From the NCBI RefSeq assembly GCF_032854445.1, contig NC_088296.1:24003604-24067603 (forward strand): 64,000 bases of DNA, in the 5' to 3' direction. Positions within the stretch are counted from its first letter, which is position 1; each line of letters opens with the position of its first letter. This document shows positions 1-11,800 of this stretch, piece after piece. A model generated the notes under the pieces. It worked only from the letters and a program-made list of their open reading frames with translations, made no database searches and was not told where the DNA came from. Made by a program: the position numbers and the translations under genes. The DNA comes from Liolophura sinensis. Its lineage: Eukaryota; Mollusca; Polyplacophora; Chitonida; Chitonidae.

Positions 1-469
1 GACTTATTGTAGGCCTACTTGTACATGGTATCATGGGTTGTTGTTGTTGTAACATGTCGATAGACATGTACACAGTAGACATACTGTATGTTTTTGTTGA
101 GTACACCATGTTACTGGGTTCTTTGGCTGTTGTCAGGTCTAGTATAAATGGGGAGGCAGTTGATTGAGTGGGTGGGGGGTGGGGAGGGGCGATGTTTGAG
201 GGACTGTTAAACCACAGGCAGTAAATTGTTTTCATACATGTACCATAGGTTTACTTGAAATCATTAATGCCATTTTGTGATTAAGCTGATGAGGCTCTTA
301 ATTCATGTCTACAGTATTAGACCAGCTGACATTCTAACAACCAGAGTCAAAGCTCTTCTTATTTAACAGGACTAAACTGTGAAAAAATATGAGACAAACG
401 TACGTGTATCGACCTATAATTATGAGGCTTGCAAGGCCTGAGTGGAGGAATTCAAGTCTTGCTCACTTC

Positions 470-737
470 AAGGGGGCCTCAGCGGCTCAGTTGGTTAGCA
501 CGCTAGCCCAGTGTAATAACCCAGGAACCTCTCACCAATGTGGTCTCTGTGAGTTCAAGTCCAGCTCATGCTGGCTTCCTCTCTGGCCATACGTTGGAAG
601 GTCTCTCAGCCACCTGTGGATGGTCGTGGGTTCTCCCCGGGCTGTGCCTGGTTTCCTCCCTCCATTATGCTGGCTGCCGTTGTATAAGTGAAATATTCTT
701 GTGTACGGCATAAAACACGAATCAAATAAATAAATCA
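470..737 (+). repeat. SINE family 1, near full length
   Basis: tRNA-like head (GGCTCAGTTGGTTAGCACGC, then box-B-like GAGTTCAAGTCC), body with GGTCGTGGGTTCTCCCCGGG, and tail AAATATTCTTGTGTACGGC followed by AATCAAATAAATAAAT. It is the reference for the other family 1 copies here. Confidence 0.85.
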
Positions 738-1482
738 AATACTCGCTTCAGATATTATGAAGTAAGGTATCGGTAATTAATAATTTAAGAATTATTTTGA
801 AGACATCCTGGTAAAAATATTTGATAGCCATTCACATATGTAGTTTCTTGTATTATTGCTCAGATAACAAAATGTAGACTAAATATAGACATGAAGTAAG
901 ATGCAAAACCAGTAGATACCAGTTGCATATACTGTAGGGTCAGAACTTTGCTGTTTTATTACAAAACAGAGTTTAAGTTTGGTTGTTTTGAAATGGACAT
1001 GTAGCAGTTAAAACATAAAGATGTGGAAAATGTCAGGATAATTACCTGTATCATTACAAGATCCATGTAAAAAGTTGAGCTTTTAGGCTTAATTGGGCTG
1101 TCCCTGATATGGGCCTATGTAATGAGTGCAATAAAGGGATTCATATAAGTTGGCAAGCAGGGGATGGGTTGAGTGTAACATCTGGCTATAGTTGACCGCT
1201 AGTCAATATTCCAGTATTGCCCTAAGTGTAACCTAGCTGTCTTTGTGTTCAGGGAACGGTAGGTGAAGATGGTAGGTCTGTGTACACTCCGTCTAGAATG
1301 CTGACATTGATAAGCTCGCTAGATTAATTTTGAGTTAGGCATCAGTGTTATAATTTATGCGGATGTGATAAATGTTGAAGTGTTGATAATTATAGGTAAA
1401 GGTAAATTTTCCTGGCCTTGAAATACCAGGAAAATCAGGGTTTTTTGTGGTTGGACCTGAAAAAGCCTTGAAAGTTGAGAGC

Positions 1483-2152
1483 CAGCTTGACACATGTACT
1501 GTGGGCTGAACAAGCCATTAAAAAACCAGCTTGACACATGTACTGTGGGCTGAACAAGCCAGTAAAGAACCAGCTTGACACATGTACTGTGGGCTGAACA
1601 AGCCAGTAAAGAGCCAGCTTGACACATGTACTGTGGGCTGAGCAAGCCAGTAAAGAACCAGCTTGACACATGTACTGTGGGCTGAGCAAGCCAGTAAAGA
1701 ACCAGCTTGACACATGTACTGTGGGCTGAACAAGCCAGTAAAGAGCCAGCTTGACACATGTACTGTGAGCAGAACAAGCCAGTAAAGAACCAGCTCGACA
1801 CATGTACTGTGGGCTGAACAAACCAGTAAAGAACCAGCTCGACACATGTACTGAGGGCTGAGCAAGCCAGTAAAGAACCAGCTTGACACATGTACTGAGG
1901 GCTGAGCAAGCCAGTAAAGAACCAGCTTGACACATGTACTGTGGGCTGAACAAGCCAGTAAAGAGCCAGCTTGACACATGCACTGTGGGCTGAGCAACCC
2001 AGTAAAGGACCAGCTTGACACACATGTACTGTGGGCTGAACAAGCCGGTGAAGAACCAGCTTGACACATGTACTGTGGGCTGAACAAGCTAGTAAAGAAC
2101 CAGCTTGACACATGTACTGTGGGCTGAACAAGCCAGTAAAGAACCAGCTTGA
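1483..2152. repeat. 44-bp tandem array, about 15 copies
   Basis: The unit contains CAGCTTGACACATGTACTGT and GGGCTGAACAAGCCAGTAAA. Copies differ by a few substitutions. Since 44 is not a multiple of 3 and lacks minus-strand stops, all three minus frames stay open; these ORFs are not genes. Confidence 0.95.
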
Positions 2153-2806
2153 TCTTAGACTGTATGCACTTGCTGACTTTCTCATGGAGGCATTGGCTTT
2201 CCATCATCATTGAATTTTCTTGATGCACATGCAGCTTTCTTTAATAAGATCATTATTCATTGCTCGAAGCTGTTGTAACCAGTAGCCTGGAAGTCGTTAA
2301 TTTGGGACTGGAAAAGGCCTGGAAATTTGCAGACATCAAGGCACATCAACTTATCACTGGGTGTACACAGACGTATTCCAGATCACAATATCAAGCTTTT
2401 CAGCAAGATGCTGAGCTGTTAAGTGAAAAAAAAAAAAAAAATGGGTCATACATTTGGATATCCTGTGGCTTAATTATAGCAAGATGAGGGTAGATTGGGG
2501 TTGGAGAAAGGGGAGAGGAGGGCGGTGGGGGATGGGGGGTGCTGGGGCGGTTCTTTTTTTCAGTGTCTTCAGTTTTCATTGACTACATGCAGTTTCAAGC
2601 TGGCTAAGTATACATGTCCATGAGTAAAAAAAAGGTTAGAACTGTAAGTTTTTAAGGCGTCTTGTATGACCTTTAAGTGTGACCAGGGACTTCATTGCCA
2701 ACAGATTTGTTTTTAATTTGCTTTCTGAATAATCCTAGATCACAAAAAGTTCATATCTCCAGATTTTATAATTAAAATTCTCCCTCCCAACAACTTCCCC
2801 CTTCAG

Positions 2807-2899
2807 GAGGAAACCACGCCTCTTACAGGCGTGAAAAATGGCGGAACACTCACAGACGAAGATGGCTTGACGACCAAACTAGTCAGGCTTCCATCTCGG
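2807..2899 (+). CDS. SLC2A: GLUT exon 1 of those found: cytoplasmic N-terminal tail (candidate)
   Basis: A pyrimidine-rich tract ending CCCCCTTCAG precedes 31 open codons starting [13 protein letters not shown] and ending at CGG|GTAAGT. The phase (0) matches the next exon, and a short acidic, polar tail before TM1 is normal for GLUTs. No in-frame ATG lies in the exon, so a further exon with the start codon must be upstream. Conservation cannot be judged from sequence alone, so this is the least certain exon. Confidence 0.6.
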
Positions 2900-5800
2900 G
2901 TAAGTTTTCTGGTTGGCATGGTAATGGATGCTTGGCGTGTTTTCCCTTTATGGTGCTTTGTTTTGCTGTCCACTAAACTGAGGAGGTACATGTATGTGCT
3001 ATCTATTATAAATGTGGGGGCATCCTGATGCAAGGTATTGGTATTATAATGAGGCCTGTCCAATATTGTGTGTGTGTGTGTGTTTTTTTTGTTTTTTTTT
3101 TTGAGGGGTTCCACTTTTTGTTTAGGGTGGTTGAAAAACCACATTCCACAATTAATTTCCCACTTACTTACATGTTAATGTTTGGCCCCCCATAGCACTG
3201 TATGGTAAAGTACCTAAATTTGGGAGCTCCAACTGCCTCAGGCCTGATAAGTTTCTTGTCCACTCGGACAACTCCACTCCAATTCCGCATAGGGGTGACC
3301 GTTGAAATTGTTTCGCAAAATTGACCAACAGCTGATAAGGGTGGAATGTTGAAACCTGATGTAAGAGGTGGGAGAGCCTTGAATTATCATCTGCCTTTGT
3401 TTTCTGAAGATGTGCAAATTAATACCTGAAATAAAATTTAGAAGCCTGTATCGGGCCGTGCAATATCTGGATTACAACGCAAGGCTCAGATCCCAAACTT
3501 GAGGCGGTGACTATGCACCAAAAAGTTTATAATTGCAACTCAAAATGCTGCTCTTTGATAGGTTTTAAGTCCATGAATGAAACCAAAAGGCAAAATAAAA
3601 TACATCCTTAATATAATTTTTCAACCTTTTTGCATGTTTGCATGGTGTTTATTCAAGCATATTCAGAAGTCATTATTCTGTGTAGACTGATACATGTAAA
3701 GTTATACTTTTGTAAAGCCCTGAAATTGGCCAATCCAACCAATGTAATTATGTCTCCTTTTGTCTGGATGAGGCATTAGGGGTAACTGAAACTACAGGGA
3801 CTGTAGCCAAATATCTAGTTTCAAATCACTCCAGAGTCACCCATCTGAGGTAATATAATTAATTTTGTTCAGTACACATGCATATCTGGTGTTGTCAATA
3901 TTTCAGTTTGCCATACCGTAACACATATGTTGCTTTACTCATACTTGGCTGCAAGTTGTTTTGGTAATATTTGGGATTGTGTAATGTGTTGTTGGTAACC
4001 ATGGTAACAGATGTGATGTGTAACAGTTTGTGTTATGATAATATATGGAGTGTTGTAATGCATTGTGGGTAACCATGGTAACAGATGTGATGTGTTACAG
4101 TTTGTGTTGTTTTGGTCCAGGTTAATGGTTTCTGGGTAATAGAGTTTTGTTTTAGTTGTTTAAAGGTCCTCCCAAATTGGTTTCAATTTTATTATTAAAA
4201 TGTACTGACATAAAAACATGTCACAAAACTAATGAAAACAACTAGGTGCCCCAAAAAGCTGCCCCAAAAAGCTGCCCCAGGCTTAATAAACCCATGGGTG
4301 TTGATATTATCAGGATATATCACTGGTATCTATTTGAATTCAACTGTACATCTTCAGGTGAATTTGGTGATGGCAAGCTGTCAGACACATTTTTAATGAA
4401 GAAAGAAGACATAATGTCTTCATTCATCACAGTATTTACTGATATTGTCAACCGAACTATCAGATTGTCTAAACAATGCAAACTGGCCCAGCTGTCACCT
4501 TTTATAAAATCGTAGCTTACCAGCAATTCACAATAGAGATGTATACAATAAGCATTCGGGCAAAAAAATTAAAAAAAAAATTACACGGGTCAGGAATCAC
4601 TATTGTACACATTGCTGCTGTTGTTGTTGATGATTGCATTTGTGTTAATTCCAACCAGTGGTGCTTGTAGCATGCACAACCTCTTGCACAACCTCTCATA
4701 CATGTAGTTGTGTTTGCTGAAAGCACTTTCATCCTCAGAATTTAAAATCTCTGTATGTTTAGGGCGCGTGAACTTCCTGACTATGGCTTCATCCTCAGAA
4801 TGTAAAATCTCTGTAAGTTTAGGGTGCGTGAACTTCCTGACAGTGGCTCCATCCTCAGAAAGTAAAATCTCTGTAAGTTTAGGGCGCGTGATCTTCTTGA
4901 CAATGATTTCACAACTGTATCTGAACAATAGACAGTCTTGGCCTCAAGCTGTACTAGGGTTTTGAAAAGTTTTACCACTTTGTGGTTGATTATTTTTCGT
5001 GATTTTTGAAATGTTTTTGTGGCCTTTTGGGAGGATCGTTAAGTGGAGTGACTAAGGTTTTGTCTGTGTCTTTTGTGTCTCTGGGTCTTCATGGATTTGG
5101 GTATTGAGTTGTGGTAGCTTATATATTCTTCATGGTTAACTATAAATACGTTTTCTTCGGCACCAAAACTTGCTAACTGGAAGAAGTATAGTAAATTTTG
5201 TGTAGTATTTCTTATAGTTTGGTTTTGACTTTTGCTTTCATTTAAATTGCTCATGGAAGATACTTTGAATTAACATCAAAGAAATAGTGTAAAATGCTTT
5301 CTTTTTATGACCAAGTCTGCTGCATTTTGTGCAGGCTTTTTGATAATATACCCAGTGATCAATGCTTTTTAAAAATTTTTTTAAAGAATTTGAGTTGATA
5401 TTTTCATATAAGTAGACAGAGATCTTAATTATTGGTAGTGTGTTACAACCGCAGGTGATGGTTAGATAGATGAATCATGTGTGAATAAATGCAACATGCA
5501 TTATGCGAGATGCAATGTACCAACAGTAGATGAGGTTAACTGTGTCAGGGGAAGCAACTCTTGTTCACCCAACTGTGTGCTGTATGTTTCGTACGTAGTG
5601 GAGTTCTTTGTTAAACTGTTCATTATCTGTTACCTGTTAAACTTGTCATCAATACGTGATCAATTAATAATTATTTTTTTGTATTATGCCTCACTTTCTG
5701 AATGCTTTCGTTAGACTCTATTGGACATAGTCATTAAAGCTACTTTTATTTATTTAAATAAGTTCAATTATCATTTAAAATCTGTTTGATTTGTCATGTT

Positions 5801-8800
5801 TCAATCCATGAGTACAATATTTATTGTCTGCAGTAAAATTCTCAACTTTCTTACAAGGATATATTTTCATTTGGGGAGGGGGGGGGGCGGGGGAGAGGCT
5901 AAAAATAACATGCTTCTATGAGTTGCATTTGACTAATATCTACATGTGTTCAGCTAATGCAACAGTAGATATATACATGTATTAGCTGGATATTTACGGT
6001 AATGATAATGTAGCTAGATGTTTAGATTAATCATTAATTTTTATTACTGTATGTGTGAGTGTAATAGGGCAGATTGGCATGTGTTAATTAGCAAAATTAA
6101 TGATAATAAAGGCCTTTTGTTACTGAATGTTTCTTTTCCTAGCAACCTAATATTTCTGGATTTTTTTTTTTTTTTTGCTTACCAATAATAACAATATTTC
6201 AAAACAATCTTTTACATGTTTCTTTTTTGTCTATTAATTTTGTGTAAGTAGTTACAATTTGTAGCAACAATTAACAACTAAGAACTGGTTCATTCAACAA
6301 CTTTAATAACTTATTGATAGGTGTTTTGTTTCAATTACATGTTCATAAAGATGCTACATTTTGTTCACATTTTAGTTGTTGCTTATTTGCATGTAATAAA
6401 ACCATTACGGTGAAGGAAAGCGTGTGACTAGCTACCTTAGCTTTATGGTTATTGATCAGTTACGGAGGGGTGGCGGGGTGGGGGGGGGGGTTATTCTGTG
6501 ATGGGCTGTAGGCTATATGTGAAAACGAAAATGAACTAAACCTTTCTGCTACAATTACATGTATATTGGCTACAAAGAGCAGACCCAGGTGTTCCAAAAA
6601 TGAAAAGAATTTGGAGAGTTTTCTGGACATGTTTTGAAAATTGTTAATCATATCAAAGTTACAGATCAAGTTCGAGTTTTGGACCCCTACATGTGATTTG
6701 TCCAATTTGAACCAAAATACGGCCATTTCTGTCTTTGCTTTCGCAATACTGTCTTACAGAATGTTGGTTTATCATAGGTGTGCCAAAAACAAAAGTGTGT
6801 TTGAAAAGAAAAATAACTGCAAGGTTTACTTACATATGTAATTATTAAAAAAAGAAAACAACAACTGTACAAAATTGAGAATAGTGATCATTCATTTCCA
6901 GCAAAAAGTCAGCTTTATGTATTGTACATGCACTTCTGATGTACATGCACCTCTGATGTACATGCACCCCTGATGTACATGCACCTCTGATGTACATGCA
7001 CCCCTGATGTACATGCACCTCTGATGTACATGCACCTCTGATGTACATGCACCCTTGATGTACATCCACCCCTGATGTACATGCACCTCTGATGTACATT
7101 GCACCTCTGATGTACATGCACCTCTGATGTACATGCACCCCTGATGTACATGCACCCCTGATGTACATGCACCTCTGATGTACATGCATTCCTGATGTAC
7201 ATGCACCCCCTGATGTACATGCACCGGTATTTTAGATCATGCAGGTGAATTTGTGGGTACATGTACAACTGACCTGGTGTGTGCTTTCAAGTTTCGTACG
7301 ATCTTAAGTTGCAATGTGACCATATATGGCTGTTACATGGCATGATCTTTAAATATTACCTTGACGGCTTAATTAACAGTATGGTTTAATGCATATTACC
7401 TGTAATATCATGTACAAAGATTACTTTTCTTGTTGTGGCATATATTGCATATATAAATGCTTTATATAACCAGGTAACACAGCACACAACACACTTTTCA
7501 ATGAGTTCTGAATTACATTACTAATCTACTCAGTGAATTTAATCCTGAGCCGTCTTTCACAGAACTTTGTAAATCGGTTTTTCGCACCTTTTCTCATAGA
7601 TGACGTTGCCTTTTGGCCTAGATTTACGAAAAAATTATGAGAAATATGACTTAAAAAGCTTTGTGAAAGTGGCCCTAGTGTGGCCCTAGGGGAAGGACCT
7701 ACCCAAATGAACAAATGGCAAGTTCTAATCAGTAAAATCGCAGGGATAATGGTTTTAGCTGTTTTTAAGGGAAATCAGGATTTTCAAAGTTTCTAACCAT
7801 TGACCAAAAAACTAATTGTTTTACTAATGGTTTGAGCTCGGTAGTAGAAGAAATTTCAGCTGATTTTGTTGGAAAAGATTCTCTTCCATGTATAGCAAAC
7901 ATGATCCAAATTGTCTTTTATTCTAAGTCTAGTTTTTACTCAAAGATAATTGATGTAAACATAAGGAAGACTTATGCAATAATATAACTGTATAGAATTG
8001 ATAAGCCATAGATTACATGGACTGAATGAGGACATGGATTTATAAACGGACAATCAAATCTACATATCTAGAGCAGGCTCAGGTAAGGGGAACTGTTTTG
8101 GAGTGATATAAGCTTACTGTAGAATACAGGTGGCAGTGTTGTGAGCTAGTGGCTTGCTTCAGATATGTTTTGTCACCTGTCAATCTACAGCAATACCTTA
8201 TGGTATGTCAATGTAGTCCATTGCATCACATCTTGTTTTGCCGATTTGTTTTTCTAGAGAATCACCCTGAGACTGATAATGGCTACGTTTTCAGCTGTGA
8301 TGGGATCACTACAGTTTGGCTACAACACTGGTGTGATTAATGCTCCTAAACAGGTGAGATAATGCTCTCAAACAGGCGAGATAACTACACAAAACAGGTG
8401 ATTATACTCCAAAAAAGGGAGATAACTTCCACATAAACAGGTGAGATAATACATACAAACAGGGGAAATAACTCACATAAACAGGTGAGATAACAATCAG
8501 ATGAGGTAAGAAACAGGTGAAGTAGCACACAATCAGGTGAGATAACACAAACAGGTGAGATAACACAAACAGGTGAGATGATACAAACCAGTGAGATAAC
8601 ACAAATGGGTGAGGTAAACTGAGATAAGACAAGCAGGTGAGAGCACATAATCAGGTGAGATGCATAATCAAGTGAGATAACAAACAGGTGAGATAACAAA
8701 TATGTGAGATGACAGTTGAGATTACACTCCAAAATGGGTGAGAACACAAACGGGTGAGGTAATGCATGCATGTACACAGGTGAGATAACATGCAGAAACA

Positions 8801-11800
8801 GGTGAGATCACATGTAAACAGCTGAAATAACAGTGAGATAACACAAACCATAGGACAACATGCACACAAACAGGTGAGATCACACAAACAGCTGAGCTAC
8901 CATTCCAAGACAGGTGAGATAACACATGAACAGGTGACATTACACTTTGAAACAGGTGAGATAACTGCAAAACAGGTGAGATAACACACATAAACAGATG
9001 AGAACGCATTTAAACCAGTGAAATAAAGCAGATGTGACAGCACATTATTGTAAGCAAGTAAGACAATGCTGTGAATATGGCTACAGGTAGGAACATTCCC
9101 ACAACACAAGCACAGTAGTTGGAATGGTTTGTAGAATCTTTCAGATCTCTTCTGTGCAGAAAGACATTGGTAAGAGAATTTGTCTTTCCAACATCTATAC
9201 AACCCTTACCACTTCCATTATTCCAAAGAGAGGCGTATGGCAGTGCCTGGCCTGTATTAAACTCGCAGTATTTTGGAGCTGGAGTTACAGAAAATAGCAA
9301 AATTATTTTCCGACTTAAATAGTTTACATAAGAGAGGTTATCGTGGAATTAAATAAAGCAACATGATAGTTAGTGACTGACCTTTGACCTTTCAACTTTG
9401 TCCTACAGGTGATCAAACAATTCCTGAATGAGTCTGCGATTTCTCGCGGGCAAGAAATGTTTGACGAGGATGGACTGACTCTCTATTGGTCAATCATTGT
9501 GTCCATCTTCGCCATCGGAGGTATGATTGGTGGTCTGCTCGGAGGATGGTGGGCGGATTTTTTTGGCAGGTAAATTTTCATGTAATTTTTTCGTCAACAA
9601 ATATGAATTTTTTTTTTTCAGCATTGAATGTTTTGGTGTGTGTTGTTGTATCACATTTCTTTAGACCTCAACTATTTCCACCTTAACTAAGACTCAGGTG
9701 ATTTTTAGTTTTCCCACTATGCTAAATTATTGCTATCATATTGTGACCAATTATTTGGTTTTTCTCACGAACTCTGTGAATGAATTTGAAAATTGTGTGA
9801 ATGTCAGCATAAAGCATATTAACAAAAAAAGGTGGACTAGATTAACTTTGTTCCCTGTTATATGATATTTTTGTCATCTAAAATGGCTTACAATATAATT
9901 AACAGGGCCTTGCTATGGCTATAAATGGCACTAGTACAGAGCGTAGATATATTTAAAACTGAAATCAAAGTGTCTCATTTCCAATTTTCCTCCCGTTTTT
10001 CACACTGTGTCCAGCGTTAATTTTGCTAGAATAAGAGACACTCTTCCCCCATCCCCGAGTCTTTTTAAGACCATAAAAGAGGAAATTGTAACTTCTCAGT
10101 GGGCGTTCAGCATGAAGGGGATAGAGCAACGACTGGTTGACCCGTATCAGTATAATGGCTCGGGGCGGGGAGGCCTACTTGCCTTCTTCAGTGATCAGCA
10201 CTAGATAAAAGAGCAGTGGAAATCCGTCCTGCAAAAAGGAGGCACATTACATGCACTCTAAGGATTCCTTCATCGTCATAGGACTGAAAAATTGTTAAGT
10301 ACGCCATTAAACCCCAAGCACTCACTCACTCACCACCTGGCTCCCCCATCCCCACCTGGCTAAGGCTGTGATACAGAGGGAATTGTGTGTAACAAACCCT
10401 GCCTTTTTGGCATTCCTGTTTGTCGATCACTCAGTAGAACCTAAATCGTGAATGTTTTGAGCAATGAATGAATGTCTTTATGACCACAAAATGTAAACCG
10501 ATGAATCATAAACAAAGACTGATAACTGCGCTTGTTCCTGATCGCATTGACTGATGACTGGTTATTCCGTGAGGGATGAGGAGCAGTGACTGATGACTGG
10601 TTATTCCTTGCGGGATGAGGAGCATTGACTGATGACTGGTTATTCCGTGAGGGATGAGGAGCATTGACTGATGACTGGTTATTCCGTGAGGGATGAGGAG
10701 CATTGACTGATGACTGGTTATTCCGTGAGGGATGAGGAGCAGTTACTGATGACTGGTTATTCCGTGAGGGATGAGGAGCATTGACTGATGACTGGTTATT
10801 CCGTGAGGGATGAGGAGCAGTGACTGATGACTGGTTATTCCGTGAGGGATGAGGAGCAGTGACTGATGACTGGTTATTCCGTGAGGGATGAGGAGCAGTG
10901 ACTGATGACTGGTTATTCCGTGAGGGATGAGGAGCATTGACTGATGACTGAAAATGTGTTCTTATTCCCCTGATAACGGAGCCGATACACGTTATGTCAG
11001 ACATCTCATCTGTTTTCTCACCATGATACAAGACTGATGAATGAAAAACCAAGACTGATAATTCATAACGTTTGACACACCTGTGGAAAAGGATTGAGAA
11101 GTAAACCCGTGAACGAAGACAAAGAACCACTATGTACCAGTGACCGCAAAACTTACTGTGCTGCAGAAGAACGAAGACTGATACCGGCTACATACTGATC
11201 ACTGTAAACTCTTCTCGATGAACAAAGATGGAGAATGGCTTTATGTACAGCTCCACTCGATAACCGCAAAATTCTGAAGAGGGAAGAGCGATGAAGGGAA
11301 CCGACCATTTGTAGTTTCTTCTGATAAACTGAACGATGAACAGGGGAAAGGAAATAGAGAAGACTGTAATAACCATTGTGCTATATGGCACCAAACCACA
11401 CAATTCCCTCTGTAGTTTCTACTGGCCTTTTATGAACCTTCTCAAATGTGGTTGCAGCTGGCTTGGCTGTGGTTAGAAAGTCAGAATGTTGATGTTGTCC
11501 CGTACTTGACAAGGTCGTTTAACCTCCACTCCTGAACTGCATCACTGTCATCATCAGCAGCAATATGCGTACAGAGAGAGAAGTACCCCATGGCTTTATG
11601 TTACAGTTTTCCATGTGTGCACTCCCTGTAGTTTGTCCATGTGTGCACTCCCTGAAGTTTATCCATGTGTGCACTCCCTGTAGTTTATCCATGTGTGCAC
11701 TCCCAGCAGTTTGTCCATGTGTGCACTCCCTGCAGTTTGTCCATGTGTGCACTCCCTGTAGTTTGTCCATGTGTGCACTCCCAGCAGTTTGTCCATGTGT

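Noticed and set aside
6923-7226. CRISPR-like array and other arrays with regular units
   Set aside because: The units are contiguous with no unique spacers; these are tandem minisatellites in a eukaryotic genome.
8385-9300. Hydrophobic minus-strand ORFs that look like membrane proteins
   Set aside because: They are antisense readings of the CAGGTGAGATAA repeat; the apparent hydrophobic segments come from the repeat.
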